A stretch of DNA of 64,000 nucleotides from Anas platyrhynchos (GCF_047663525.1 NC_092597.1:19552501-19616500); one strand, 5' to 3'; shown: positions 12,249 to 25,610, counted from the stretch's first letter. Program-made: numbers and translations. The notes: generated by a model from the letters alone, not told the origin.

Positions 12249-12663
12249 GTTTATTTGTTCATCCATCATATTTTCCAGGCAACTGGTCTCTTGAGAAATA
12301 GGCAAACAAATAGCCAGAAGTGAGTGGTTGGGAGAGGAAAGATATATATGAATTCTTTCAAGAAGGCACATCTTGGAAATACCAAGTCCTTGTACTGGAA
12401 TGTTAAGTTCATGTTCTTTCCTGGTGCTGGCAAGAGTGGGGTAGCAGTCTTGGAAGAAATCAGTTTACCTGGAAAGGCCTGGGGCCTACCCGAAGAAAAC
12501 AAAATTCCGTTGAGCAATGCTTTGCTTTGAGCAAAGGCTGTCTAGCCTTTGCAAATGTTCTCAGAGTTCAAGCACTTCTATAATGGTCATTTGATTGTAA
12601 GACTGCCTGGCTCTTACACTATTTTAAACTGTTCAGAGACAAAACCAACTGCTACAGTAAAAC

Positions 12664-12684
12664 CTAAATAAATAAATAAATAAA
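12664..12684. repeat. (AAAT)n microsatellite
   Basis: About five AAAT units. Confidence 0.85.
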
Positions 12685-12752
12685 ATTGATCACCTGCCCA
12701 GGCAATACTTACCATGGACTGTACTTATTTTGGCTAAAGATGTACAAGGAAG

Positions 12753-12774
12753 TTTTTTTTTTTTTTAAAAAAAA
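12753..12774. repeat. T14/A8 foldback
   Basis: A T14 run abuts an A8 run, giving an 8-bp AT-only self-complementary centre. Confidence 0.85.
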
Positions 12775-14595
12775 TGCCCTGAAGGGAACAAACAATTAAC
12801 AAGACACTTGAAAAAGCAACCACAACACCCTGACTTAATGGAGCCATTGAAAAAAATCCAAATAATTTGATCTCTGACAAAGGAGGGCCTGTCAGGTCAG
12901 TAACCCAGAACTGAGGTAATGGTTTCATATAACAATAGTGCTTGACTTAGTGTTCATTTTCAACCCACAGTAGTAAAAGTAAAGTTCAACCTAACAGCAG
13001 CTGTCAAATACCATCGCCTAATCCCCCCATAGCTGCTTTGGTACAATTTTGGTGGTGTAATACATGGTATCACCTGACCCCAACAAGGCCACCGCACTGT
13101 TAACACTTTGCCCTTGGGAGGTACATGCGCAGGTCAGAGTGGCTACGAACTTCCCCTTAGGTATTTAGGAGAAAGACCTGCTCACACTCCAGACTACAAC
13201 TCTGCTGTACTCTGGGCCACAGGAGTGCGGAAATGTGTTTCTTTCCAAATCATTAAAGCTTGGCATTTCAGAGCTGGGCTCCAGGGAAAATGTCCCTGGA
13301 TCTCTGTGCCTTCCCTCCAGTATTTCGAAACATAGATGCTAAGCTTCAGTGCACCTTCCTGCTGGATTTTCAAACAACTTGGTGTTTTGCAGGCTTCAGG
13401 ATATTATAAATATTGACATTATTTTTCCCCCCTAACTATGAACTGTTCAGGGCATTTCCAGTGCTTGGGTTGTGATGTGCTGAGTAGTACAATGGAAAGA
13501 GCTGGGTTAACAAAACTCATATCCCAGCAAAGCCTGAACATAGATCTCTCCATGGGAAAGGAGCATTGCCTAAAGGTTAAAGAAAGCTATTGGGACATAT
13601 CTCCTCATCAACCTTGGATCTCTACTTCTCTGTTCTTATCTAAATACCACATGCCTTCCCTCTGAAACAGGCATACCCGATGCCCAATAAAACTTGTGGT
13701 GTTTTGGTGTCCATTTGCATGAGACAGAAGGTGCTTTGGCACGTTGTCCAATCTGACCAGAAGCCAAGGGACAGCATTGCTATGATATGAAACAACTTGC
13801 AAGAAAAAATAAATCCAAGCCCAGAGCTGTAGCTGGCAGGTGCATAGTGTCTGATCTTCCTGCAAGTAAGCAGATAAAAGTTTACAAAGACCTTGTACAA
13901 GAGCAGAAATCGTGTTTCCATTCTGGTCATTTTTACTACAAATTCTGCTGAGCTCCACTTTCTCTTTACTCATCATCTGTACCTGCAGAGGCTTTCTGTT
14001 AACCCATCTCTGAATAATTTCCCTCAAGCCTTCTTTTATGAGACTTTCCACATATTCTAAACTCAGGATGGGAAATGGAAAGAAGAGATGAGAAATATCT
14101 TCTCTTCTCACAACACCATCAATGTCTTGTGCCTATGCAACTTCAGGGAAATTCAGATAAAGCTGAAGGATGTGGTCACTTTCTGCATGTCTAGACAATC
14201 TGCATAGTTTTCCTTATCCAAACAGGCAAGTCTGAGACACTTGAGGCAAAAGACTTTGGGGCAAGCTTCTAGTTCCTATCAGTAGCTCTTCACATCTTAC
14301 CTTAACCTCAGGCTCCTTCTCTTTGGTTATTTATTGAATTTGAACCCTTAGTTAATGGAAACTTATAACATTTCACTTGGCATGGAAGACACCCCTTATG
14401 GGCAAAGCACCAAAGAGTGAAGTGTTTCCCAACTCCATTTCAGAACGATTTCTCTGGGAATCATTGTCAGATGCTTTTTCAGCTATGATCAGACTTTTTT
14501 TGACACCCCATAACAACAAATATTCTTTCCCTTGGGTATCATATTTATTATTTAACTCTACATATTTCTCCATTTCTTGGTGTTCTTTCACTGAA

Positions 14596-14634
14596 TGATG
14601 ATGATAATAATAATAGTTTTAATAATAATAATAG
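14596..14634. repeat. (ATG/ATA)n triplet repeat
   Basis: Two short blocks of ATG/ATA triplets separated by gtttt, followed about ten bases later by an interrupted T run (14644-14670). Confidence 0.85.
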
Positions 14635-15987
14635 AAATCAAACTTTTTTTTTCTTTCTTTTTTTTTTTTCTTTAAGGTACAGCATTGTTCCACTTGACTG
14701 GCTATAACAGACTCAACTCCTTGAAAGTAATGGAATTACACTGCCAGCACAGTTCACTGGTCTGCCTCATTTTGGAAAATTCATCTCTCTTAATGTCTCA
14801 GCCACACTGAAGCTCAGCATCAGTTGCTAAACCATGGGAGCTCAGCGTTGTAATCCAGCAGTCCCAAATCTCAGCTGTACCCTGGAAGGACAAAATACTC
14901 AAATTGGCATAATGGGATCAAGGTTCTGTTCAACTGTGTGATCTGAGTATTTCTTTGGAAATAAAGTGGAATGTGATGCGATTCAAATCAGAGGGAAATT
15001 ACTATTTTATGATTTCATTGTGTAAGTGCTACAAGAATGCTCAATTTTATTTGATTGATATTTATTATTGATTGATATTTAAATGATTGCCTTACCCTAT
15101 GGAGCTGTTCTAATAAGGGACACTCAGGACTTTATAGTAATTTTACAAATCTGTCCAGTGAAGCAGTGATTTCTTTGTCTGAAAGTCGCCTAAGGTTCAG
15201 AAATCCACGTTTTAAAATCTAACCAAAAATTCACTAAGTCCACCTTCCTGTATCAGAGTTCAGATATTTATATCACAGAGCCCACAACTAGATACCACTA
15301 AATGCTGATAACATTACCATACTAACTTGAAATAGCCTATTCTCTGTACCTGCTGATAAACACCAACATTTTCACCTGCAAAACGTGCTAAAATTTGATA
15401 CCCAGACTTTAGAAGTACAAACTATTGCTTTTCCACACATACACAAGAAGCAGATGATTTTGGATGATTTGGATTTTTAACAGGGGTATACTGCACTAAC
15501 ACGTGTTCCCCAGGCACAGAGGACTGAGAATTTCCTCAGGCAGACAGCTATCTGGGGACATTCCCTGCCATGTCTTACACCACGTGCATGTTCTAGGAAA
15601 GGAATCATATTTAGCACAGTACAATTTACCTGCATGATTAACCATTGATGGTGGTTTTGGATGTCTAATCAGATTATATTGGGTTTATGTACAATTTCCT
15701 AAGTAGGCCGACTGATAGATTGATCAAGGGTAGATGGGATCTGACAGCAGAATATTATGGCAGAATTCTTCCTGTGATGGATGAGCCCACCTTGACACAA
15801 ACTCCAAAGCTTCGCCTCTTAGTAATAAATCTCAGCATGAAGTCATCTGTCTCTGACCTGAAGCTCGAAATCAACGACTCAGGATACTGAAGTTTCATCG
15901 TCTTTATGAACATTTAAGTTGGCTCAATGGCATAAATACACACCTCCTGCATTCAATCTCTTTAATGGTGGCAGGTCTTATAATGTT

Positions 15988-16021
15988 GGGGGGGGGGTTG
16001 TTTGTTTGGTTTGTTTGTTTT
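15988..16021. repeat. G10 run joined to (TTTG)n
   Basis: A run of ten G (15988-15997) is directly followed by about six imperfect TTTG units. A G homopolymer of this length is rare in the window; the only comparable one is at about 63.81 kb. Confidence 0.9.
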
Positions 16022-19000
16022 ATAAAAGGTAGCGACTCAAAATGATTCTCTCACCAGCCAAGGAAATCACTGCTAATAGATTACATTCTGCACAATGCTT
16101 AATGAGCCATGATTGGGAAAGGAGATGGGAAATGGCACTTTGGATTGATTTAGCAAGGATTCAGTAAAGGCAATGCCATGACTCCACAAACAGCAGTAGG
16201 TTTTACGTGGTGTCATAGAATTATATAACAGGCACCTCAGGTAAAACCTACAAAATGTCTTGCTGGCTTGGGAGCTTAACTTGCATTTTCAAAGCCTATT
16301 TAAAGCCAGATTCTGAAATATACAGCTAGTTACCCAGAAGGCTTTTTCAAAGCAACAGCTTGAGTAACTTTCAGTAGGAGATGATTGGATAGGCTTAGAA
16401 AACAAAATGAGATTTTCCCCCAAGCCCACCTGCAAAATCTCCTGCATCTCTGGAACTCCAAAAATTGAAATATCTCATTCCTTTCTTGTAAACTGCAATA
16501 TGCACAGAATATTTGATGGCTCAAGATGGTGTTCACACCATCCAAAATTAATAATTTAATTTGCCTGAGACTTAATCCAAAGCCACTGAAGATATTGTGG
16601 CACTACTTCTTCATGGGATTTAAGCACCTAATTCTTATCAATTTCAGCAGGAGGTCAAGGTTTAGTTCTTTCAAGGATCCAGGTGCATGAGTCCTCAGAT
16701 CATGTTTACATGCACTTGTAATGTAAAAACGTAAGGCTTTGTAATAGAAACCCTCTGAGCTCCCTGTGCTTGGTAGACATCCTGGGTACCCACTGCAGCT
16801 CACTGAATTAATTGAGTAATGCTTTCAGGTGACCTACTGTAGACATTTTCATCTGACGGAGCCAGGAAATAGGGTAGCTAATAGACCATTTTGGAGTATT
16901 GTAAGATCACAGCAATCTGATATTTAAGGAGGTTAATATAATACTAATTGGGGCCTAGGTGAAGAGTTCATAAAACAGATGAACCCACCTGAATTTTGAG
17001 AGCTTGAACTGCCAGATTCTTAATCCACATTCACCACTGCTTTGAGTGTTTTTGCTCTTTAACTAGAAAGGAAAAGAAACATCAGGAGAGTGCTGTAATA
17101 GACTTTTTTTGCTTTTTTTCTGACTAACATTCTTGACTGCATCTTCTGGGTTCATGATTGCTGATAACATACCACTGTCATGGCCAATGAGAAAAATCAA
17201 CTCGTAGGACCAAATTCACCTCCTGACTGACTCTGGTAGACCTAACTGCACGCTCCGAGATTTTATTCCTGCTAAAATCAAAGTCTAGAAACTGACAAAG
17301 CTGCATTATTGTCAACCCCTGTAGGGAGGCCAGGAAAGTAGGTATAACAGTTAAGATAGCCCTGCGTGAATAATTCATAGGGAATAATTTATTTTATGAA
17401 TCAACCTTTTTTTTTTTTTTTCTTCTCCCTGTCCATGGCCCTGTCCACAAGCAGCCTCTGATATTCTCTCCTCTGTTGTTACTCAAATTGAAAATATCTA
17501 CTGAATAATTTCTAAGGATAATTCTTGTTCTGCAAATTTGTCCCTGAGCAGTTCACTGTGAACGTTCAGTATCTGAAATTCCAGGGCTAGTCAGACACAC
17601 AGATCTCATGGTGTTATTCCTGTTCTTTGCATAAAGGGCATATACATATGAAACAGTTCATTTTCCACTCTAACTATTGGAAGTTATGAGCCCTTTAATG
17701 TAGTGTTAAGCTCTGTAAGGTTCATATTTGATTGTAAGGCCCCAGTTCTGATTCACATGAGATAAATAACATGTATAACGAAAGGAAATAAGGCTTTTTG
17801 TCAGGGATTTTCTTATCACCCTGGAGGTACCTCCCAGTCGAATCCATTAGCTGCCCAATGAGACCTTAAGAAAGCCATGAGAGCAAATTCAGATTGTAAG
17901 TGGAAAAAAGGGCAAGCCCTGGCCACCTTCCCCAGCACCTCAGTCAGGAGGGCACACCAACACCTGGTGTGCACACCCCACCCAGAGCTGGCTGAAGGTT
18001 TCAGGGTTTGCTCAGCCCACTGAGCCTGATCCAGGAAAGCTCTGATCCTGCATACAGCACCTTCCTTGTATTGCAGAGGAAATAATATGCAAAACTTTGC
18101 ATTTTCAGTAATGTAAAAGCCTTGCCAGTTATTTTACAGCTCCCACTCTGGTTTTTGAATGGTTTGGTGCAAAGCAGCTCCTCAATTCCCTTTGAAGCAC
18201 GATCATTTGTTTACTTGTTCCACTCATTATGTTCTGCACTCACGTAAGGCGACTATGAGACTGACTGCACATCGACTTTCAGAATCAAGGCAAAAAAGGG
18301 AGCAAGACAGAGTTAAAAGTTTCAGCCATAAAAGCTTTTGACACATCTTTCTGTCTCTTTCTGTCCATGTAATCAATCTTCTAAGTTTCCAGGAGCAGCT
18401 GAGATTTTTAAAAACAGCTGTAATCTGTGGTCATTGATGGTGGAGTAGATTGTTTGCCAAACTATTACCATAACTGTCAACCGAAATCAGAAAAATAATC
18501 TCATTGTGCTGGACAGATGCCTTTCCTGCATTATTGATATAGTCACTCCAGAGTAATAGAGAAATATAAAGCATTGTTCTATTTACAAAAGGAGATTGGC
18601 CAAGTCCTTGAGAGTGAGCGGGAGGGACAGGCACTTAAAGGAAGTGAGATATAGTCAACTCAGTAAAAGTTATGTGTCAGGGTCATGTGGCCTCCATAGT
18701 CAGCAGTAGAATCTCAGTTTTCAATAGCTTTTCCTCTCCTTTCTCACTTTCAGATTTAGCTCCATAACTTAATCTCTGACTAAATGAGCTTCCCAGGGTT
18801 TCAGTGCAGCACTGTGGAATTCACACAGCTTTTCCCCCTTTCCTCTGGCTGCCAGCATGACAACCCGAAATGCATCTCAGGGACTGCTGCATTTCCAGAA
18901 TATGCAAAACCACTTCATCTTCACCGCGCGACTCTGTGTAGCAAGGATAAATCAGGTCAGTGCTGCCCGTTATAATACAATATAAGAGAAATTTGTTTGC

Positions 19001-19365
19001 TTGCCATCAAGATATCTCAGAAAACACTTTGCAAAGCAATGTACTAAATATGAGCATTGCAGCAAATCTTTAGGCAGATGGAGCAGCCAGCCTGCATTTA
19101 GCCATAGCGCCCACAGAGTCTTTTGCTGTTACAAATGTTTGTATATAGAGAGGGGCCCAATTTTGCCTTGGAATCTGCTACAGTGAACCGATAACCCCAA
19201 GATCCCCATTTATAGCACAAATGAATAAATATCTATATATTCAGAGGACTGGAGGTGGGACTGGAGCTTCTATTTTCATTTGAACACCATGCAGGGGTCA
19301 GGCACAGTGAAAGTCCCGTGATCAGCTGAGGACAGGATCTGGGAGATACATGGTCTCCTCCTGTC

Positions 19366-19382
19366 TTTTTTTTTTTTTTTTT
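19366..19382. repeat. T17 homopolymer
   Basis: Uninterrupted T run. A second, A-interrupted T-rich stretch lies about 90 bases further on (19471-19498). Confidence 0.9.
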
Positions 19383-19944
19383 GTGAAGGTTTTCTGATTT
19401 TAAAAATTACCTCACATTTCACTGCAGGGAGAAGTTTCTCTTCTCATCAGCTTTTGAAAACACAGAATTGGATATTTTTTTTTATTTTTTTTTTTTTTGT
19501 GGAGCAGGAATTATCTATAGAAGTAGCCCTCTATTTAACTTGAAAAGAGAAATTAGCTTTTACAAAATTACAGCAGTATTTAGCTTATTCTTGTTCAAAA
19601 GCAACTATGTGAGATCCTAGCCTCATTTTTTGAAGCAACAAAAGTACTTTTCGGCAGCTTAGTGTTTTGAGGCAACACATGGCTTTTTTCTTTCTTTCTT
19701 GTGATAAAAACATACAGATGCAATCTTTGTCTCAGTACAAAAAAAAAAAAAAAAGATGGAAATAAAATCAGTTCATCAAATTTGGCATAATGAGAAATAT
19801 TGTCATGCTATAAAAATAATTTTAATAACACCAACAACAAAATTGCTTTTGCCCCAGTTTTAGTGAAATGTCTGTGAAAGAGCCACCTTAGTGAAGCAAA
19901 TGGATTCTCTGGTCTGATGTGTGAAATTCAGCAGTATGTGGAGG

Positions 19945-19974
19945 AAAAAAAAACAAAAACAAAAACAAAAAAAC
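19945..19974. repeat. (AAAAAC)n microsatellite
   Basis: An A9 run followed by about three AAAAAC units. Confidence 0.85.
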
Positions 19975-21894
19975 CACAATCAACAGCAGGGCTAATTGAA
20001 GGACAAATTCTTCCTGGTTACTACCAGTCAATAAATAGCTTGGACTCATCATGCAGACTGTAAAACATTTGTAGCTTTCAAATCAGAAAAACTTATTGTG
20101 AGAAAAATGCCTTCATGCAGAAGGACAGTCTGTAGTCGGGAAATAAATGCATGAAGAACCCTTGACACTGCATTTGTCTTGACACATACTCTTCTGCTCT
20201 GAAGTTATGCTCTGGGTACCAAGATGTTCCAAATCCCTTAGCACACAGCATGGACAAGAGGTTTGACCCAAGCCCTTGGTGCATTCCAGCACCACTTTAT
20301 ACCTATCTCCAGCACTCGTGAGTGCACACATGCACACAAGCAGATACCAAGACCAATAGCATTTTTAATTGAAAAGCATAAATTTGGCCTGCTAAATCTA
20401 TTAACGTTTTGTTTTAATTAGGAACCCAGCTGCTTCCTGAGATTTTGCAGTCTGGGTTTCAGAACTTTAGCTGTACTGAAAATGAGTCTCAAGTGAGTTA
20501 CTTTGAGTCTTTCAGCTCAGCATTTTTACAGACTTTTTGGAAGAGAGATGTTTCAAAAACTTTCCACAGCACACATACAAGGTCCTTGGTTTGCCTCATG
20601 AAAGGCAAAACTATCCTCCCTCATCTTCACATGTTTCTTAAATCCAGATTTTAAATCCAGTTTCTCCATCCTTAGAGTAGTTAAAGTTCACTACTGGTCT
20701 TAAACATGGTTCTCGGAGAGAATCAAATGGGACTAAATTGAAAGATGGGTTTGCCACCCAGAAACATCCCTTCCCTAGTGTGGAGAGTGCAGTTAATTAA
20801 TTAGACTTCCTGGTAAGTAATGTCACTGTTATTTTCTTTTGTCAAGTACCTGAGAGTTAAATTCAGGGAGAAGCCTGCCAGATTTAAGGACCCCGTCTTG
20901 GGGCTCAGAGAAGTCAAGCAATAAATGTGTCCTTTTCTTGGAACAGTTATTTAATCAGATCACACATTAATGAACTTCAGGGCACTCCAGCACTCACTCC
21001 TGCTAGGTTTGCATTGCCACTGCTAGCCAGAGAAGCACTTAACTGAGAAAACACACACCGTACTGGTGACAGTGCACTGTCACTTAAGAGAAAGGCATCC
21101 TCCCAAAGCACCAAAATTTTTCCATCCTTCATATAAGGCTACCGTTTATTTTTTTTCTTTCCTTCCTTCTCCAACCCAGTGCCACTTTCAGAGCCTGGCA
21201 CCCATATATCTACCTATGACTCCAGCCCATGGAAAAGTTATAGGAGAAGGAAGCAAAGCAAAATCAAGTGAGGTAGCAATACATGTCATCTCATGTGCTG
21301 TTACTAGGACAGAGAAGCCCTGGTTTCAGCTGTATACACTATTCCTCACAGACAGTTCCTGGCTTTGCTCTTATTTGGATGCCCAGGTTTTCTCAACATT
21401 ACCCTCTGAGGGGAGAGGAATTTGCTATCTGATGGCCTTTTCCATCCAACCAAAAAGGGAGAGCTGGCACAGGATGTCTTTCTCTTCAGTTTTACATCAG
21501 CTACTCAGAAAAACTTTCCAAACAGCTCAACTCATGACATTAGTTTATTTTATCAATCTAGCTTTGATCCATTGATAATAAACATGTCAGCAAAACTTTT
21601 GGACGTATTCATTAATAATAAACAGAAAACTAATCTCTCATTAGTTTGTCAGAAAACGGGGACTGCTTTCTCAAAAAAGTATTGTTAATATAAAAATTGA
21701 TACGGAAATGTTTTCAGATATATCTTCAATATTTCATGAAAGAATTCCAGCCTTCTCAAGCAGAGAGACCTCTCAAAGAAAGAAGTTCCCCACCTATAAC
21801 AAGTTCATGCAGACCAAAAGCAGTCAGCCAGTACTAGGATTTTGTAGAGTCCCCTTGATCAGATCTGTGGACACAGATTTAAGGTCTTCCAGTC

Positions 21895-21913
21895 TTTTTT
21901 TTTTTTTTTTTTT
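21895..21913. repeat. T19 homopolymer
   Basis: Uninterrupted T run in unique DNA. Confidence 0.93.
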
Positions 21914-22477
21914 GTCATGATACTCATGTCTTGTCTTTTAACTCTGCTCTTGATGTCATTGAATTACATGAGATGCTCAGACTACATTAGAGATCTCTAG
22001 CTTGTGCATGGGAAAATGGATGTTTGAAATCTAAAAAAAATATTTTGTTTGTATAAATCTGAATTCTGTATTTCATTTTATGAAAATTGTTATACCAATC
22101 CAAACTAAATCTTCTTTATCCAACTTAAATCCAACCTAAAATCTTCCAAATGCAGATTTTAAAATTTTATTTGGCATGTCAAATTCTTAACCAAATAATG
22201 GAGAAAAAATCCAGCAAGGATGTTGTTCTATTATTACTATTATTTTATTTATTTATTTATTTTATCTTTAAACAACAGTATATTTTGAAGATGGTAAGAA
22301 GGCAAAAGAGGGAGTGACTTGGCCAGTTCTAACTGTAAGCAAGATCAGTGCAGCTCTGAGTGGTGCATTGTCTTCTTTGGACTCCAAAACAATTTCTAGT
22401 CTTTGCTTCCCAGACCAGTCTTCCAGTCTTAATTAGCTGGGTGCTGCCAGTTCTCATTCATTAGGACACTTCATGAC

Positions 22478-22498
22478 TTTTTTTTTTTTTTTTTTTTT
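22478..22498. repeat. T21 homopolymer
   Basis: Uninterrupted T run in unique DNA. Confidence 0.93.
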
Positions 22499-23663
22499 AC
22501 CTCTGCCTTGTTCTGAAGTCCCAGCTGCTCAGTCCTGCAGTTTGCCAGTGCTGTGGCTGTATATCTACAAAGCCTACAGCAATATCAAAACAGGCCTGGG
22601 CAAAACTGGGGACTGGAAGAGGCACGGAGTAAGGTCTTGGGTTCCAACAGCTGTTTTCAAACCTCGGTGACAAAGCTTTGAGTTAGGGCACTGAAAATGT
22701 CTGAAGCTTGCTTAAGTTAAAAGAAGAAGAAGAAAAAATCCCTGCTGATTTGAGAGTGCTTGGAGGGAGGGCCTCCCTCACACATTTAATGCAGTGCAGC
22801 TGAGATTCCCTCCTGATAACATTTCCCTTTCTCCCTTCTCCCAAAGGGCTGCTCTGCCACCTTACCTCAAGTCTTTTTCGGCTTGTTTACTAAATCTTCA
22901 GTCTGCCTACTCAGGGTTAAGTACCCTCAACTTCGGTATGATCCTCCACCACGTGCTTTGGTTCTAGGGTTGACTCGCAAGTAGAAGAGTCCTTAAGCCT
23001 CAACAAGCAGATTGAAAACTCAGTAAACAAGCTGAAGAAAAGAAACTTAAGAAGTCCAAGTCTCCAGCCACATAGGCATGAAAAGCACTTTATATAATAT
23101 GTATTTATATGGTTTTCAGTGATTTTGTGATGATTTATAGTATGCATGTTTTATACCTTTTAAATTTTTACCCTTCTACAACCCTTCCTAGTCAAAGATA
23201 GGCTTATTTGTACCAGTTTGCCCATATTTAACTCCATAATCTTACTAGTTAAATACTGAAAACCACTACGCAGAATTGCTTGTTTTTTGCAAAAAGAACA
23301 AATGTCAAGGAAAGTTACATGAATTCTTTTCAAAAATGCCTTTCTGCAACCTACCTATAAAAATGTTCCAGAGGTGTATTGGATATAAACTTACATAATC
23401 CTGGGTATATTTAGAGTTTCCATGGAAACCATTTCTTTGACAAAAGAACAACATTGCCCTGGATTATTTGTAACTCACACCTGGTCAAGTCCAGCTCAGG
23501 ACCAGGATGTGACTCTGATGACACCAAGGGAATCGACTTGGCTGATTTCAGTTTCTCAGCCAGAACAGAAGGAGCCAGGAACATTCCTTCATTATCCATG
23601 AATGGAGACAGTAACAGTGGAATGGGTTAGGTAATCTGACCCCTGAAAACATCCAAATGGCAG

Positions 23664-23693
23664 CCTACCTGCCTGCCCTTGCAGGCAGGTAGG
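23664..23693. repeat. perfect 13-bp GC-rich inverted repeat (hairpin)
   Basis: cctacctgcctgc (23664-23676) and gcaggcaggtagg (23681-23693) are exact reverse complements separated by cctt. A looser inverted arrangement follows immediately (ggcccc…gggtccc, 23693-23712). The stem is too short for a typical miRNA precursor. It could be a random palindrome, a protein-binding palindrome or a small RNA structure. Each arm carries caggta/tacctg E2-box (ZEB-type) sites, so the hairpin is also a divergent pair of CAGGTA motifs. Confidence 0.9.
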
Positions 23694-24229
23694 GCCCCTT
23701 GCAGGGTCCCTTCTGGTTACGGTAAGTGTTTCTGTAAAAGGGAGTGAGTGGGCAAGGTCTCAGTTCTCCATAAGTGAGCATGCATATTCCATGTATTGCA
23801 GGTTTTCCCCTGAGTGTAAGCTGCTCTTCCAATAAATGCTGTTTCGACAGCAGTGTTGCAGCTTGCCAGGAACTGCTCCCAGTGCAGGGTGCCTGCATCT
23901 GTGCATCTGCAAAGGCATCTGCAGAGTTGCAGTCCTAATTCTCACACCATTCATCTTCCCTTCTTTTACTCAATTCTTCCAGACAAAAGGGGAGGGGGAG
24001 AGGAGAGAAGAGTCCAGTCTGACCTTCCTCCTACCTCCGGAAACACTCCAATAACAGGAGCTGTAAACTGTAGCTGAGTTTCTAGCTGACAGCAGCTGGG
24101 AGTCAACAGCAGCCCATCTTATCCACTTCAGAAATGATCCCTGGCTGATTGGACAAATATTTCCTATTTATCAGCTTCTCTCCCCTCCTGGATAATTCTA
24201 GGGTTAATCCACCACACCACCTCCTCAGC

Positions 24230-24400
24230 CCAGCCCCGTGATATTGACACTTAAGAAACACAGAGCTGTTTATATTTCATTGGAGAGCTCATACTATCAA
24301 TTTTCACATTAGTGAGTCCAGCTATTGCTCTCTTCTATCGGGATCTATTGAGTGGTGGCAGTAGAGATATCCGCTGTAGTGAAGGAAAAAAAAATACTTA
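24230..24400. promoter_or_regulatory. candidate conserved noncoding element
   Basis: Unique, non-repetitive sequence with intact motif-like strings (tgatattgacactt, ttcacattagtgagtc, a HNF6/CUT-like atctattgag, gatatccgctg) and two CpGs. It lies just beyond an AT-rich block. The call rests only on its compositional look. Confidence 0.25.
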
Positions 24401-24928
24401 GCTGTCTGATGAAATGTTTTAAATGCATAGGGTTCACCTTGGGGTTGGCTGCTGCTCAGATTTTATCCATTAATAACACGCAGGGCTGCCACACTACTCT
24501 CCAGGGCTGATAGGAAAAATAGTACCACTTACAGATCCCCTGGTTTGCCTCGGGGAGAGTGCACCAAATGCAGCACATATCATACATTTTTGGGGCTGAA
24601 ATTTACTCCACAAGAAGAAAAAAACACAATCATTCTTATATTAAGAAACAAAACCCAACCTTATTCCTGCAGCACAGACAAAGGGAAGTTGCCATGTAGG
24701 CCAGTAGTTGCAGACCTCAAGTGTTTTGCTTAGGCTACAAAATGCCTCTGGGCAAAACAGGGGTAATATTTCAGAGTAAAGGGCCTTTTTTAGCTTACTG
24801 CCCTTCAGGTTGACATTTCACCCAGCAGGGAGAAGAACCTGAATTGTTACAAGGAGCCAAGAGCAAAAGAGTGGACTCTTGGTTGGCCGTCATCTTTCCA
24901 GCAAAAAATGTCTCATTTATTTATATTC

Positions 24929-24948
24929 TTTTTTTTTTTTTTTTTTTT
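24929..24948. repeat. T20 homopolymer
   Basis: Uninterrupted T run followed by a C-rich tail (ccccta). Confidence 0.93.
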
Positions 24949-25576
24949 CCCCTACCATTGAAACAATTCACAGGAAAATGATCATCAGAATAAGAATTGT
25001 TAACTGATTAGATTATTGTTGGCATTCAGTACAAGAACACAGTAAAGTGCTTAAGGCTAAGTATTATTTTCATCTAGTGATGAAGCTAAGAAAGGATTCT
25101 GCACCCAATTCCCTGTACATTAATGATCTGAAGATATTTGGGTTGGGTTGCATTGTTTTTCCCCCTCTTTCAAAGTGAGCCACAAAGCTCTTTGCTGCCA
25201 GGAAGTGTTATTTAAGAATATGAGTTTCTTTTATAAAGGGAAAGGCATAATTAGATGTTAAGAGCTGATTATTGTATTGTTCTCCACAGAGATTTGTAAA
25301 AGGAACTGCATTTGAAGAAAGAAGGGAAAGTATGTATTGTGCTTGGAAAGTGAGAGGTATCTGGCGTAAATATTCTTTGTCTTCATATCTGAAAACTTTT
25401 CACAGGAGATGAGAAGTAACCCAGCTTCCCACAGCACTCTGCAGATACAGCTTTTGCTACAAGCAGCCCACTTACCTAAAATACCTGCTGGTGTAACCTG
25501 GCACTAGAGTTACCACCCCAAGGACCAACAAAATCAACATCTCCTCAAATAGATATCACTCAAAACAGAAAAGCAT

Positions 25577-25610
25577 TTTTTGTTTGTTTGTTTTGTTTTT
25601 GTTGTTTTGT
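25577..25610. repeat. (TTTG)n-like T/G tract
   Basis: Imperfect TTTG/TTTTG repeat of about 34 bases. Confidence 0.85.

Larger units (their letters stand above)
10736..13400. other. noncoding block
   Basis: No supported gene. Apart from the MIR fragment at 11.58-11.68 kb, an A24 tract, an AAAT microsatellite and a T14/A8 foldback, it is unique sequence. The region about 13080-13330 is less AT-rich and holds a short hairpin (ccaggga / tccctgg near 13282-13300). Its 75-codon ORF is not recognisable. Confidence 0.65.
13401..17400. other. noncoding block, unique DNA
   Basis: No supported gene. A 167-codon minus-strand open frame (13608-14111) and an overlapping 96-codon frame (13640-13930) were examined. 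They begin and end without splice signals that I trust and contain no recognisable domain. An ATG/ATA triplet repeat followed by a T-rich run lies at 14.60-14.67 kb, and a G10 run with (TTTG)n at 15.99-16.02 kb. The rest is AT-rich unique sequence. Confidence 0.65.
17401..20340. other. noncoding block
   Basis: No supported gene. About 17910-18070 is locally GC-richer with a small palindrome (acacctggtgt near 17960). About 18840-18940 is unique and includes a run of three adjacent CpGs (caccgcgcgac, 18922-18932) near an octamer-like atgcaaaa. Poly-T (19366-19382), T-rich (19471-19498) and poly-A (about 19740-19754) tracts plus an (AAAAAC)n run at 19945-19974 follow. Confidence 0.65.
20341..24000. 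other. noncoding block
   Basis: No supported gene. A 169-codon open frame at 21066-21575 has no recognisable domain and no splice context and is judged to be chance. T19 (21895-21913) and T21 (22478-22498) tracts, a TTTA microsatellite (22240-22263) and the GC-rich hairpin at 23664-23693 are annotated separately. Confidence 0.65.

Noticed and set aside
13440..13580. possible sense MIR 5' part (agtacaatggaaagagctggg)
   Set aside because: Too short and diverged, and not followed by the MIR core.
13608..14111. 167-codon minus-strand ORF
   Set aside because: No family resemblance. An overlapping second frame on the same strand is also open, which suggests local stop scarcity.
14321..14345. ctctttggttatttattg, similar to the start of mature miR-9
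   Set aside because: Only the first eleven bases agree. The rest of the mature sequence and the hairpin partner are absent.
16210..16240. tcatagaattatataaca as CR1 tail
   Set aside because: A single chance-level word; no adjacent CR1 body.
21066..21575. 169-codon plus-strand ORF
   Set aside because: No recognisable domain, codon use looks random, no promoter or splice signals. Length is compatible with chance over 64 kb and six frames.
25040..25110. possible antisense MIR (aaagtgcttaaggctaagtattattttcatct)
   Set aside because: The diagnostic 'cagatg.ggaaactgaggc' block is missing.
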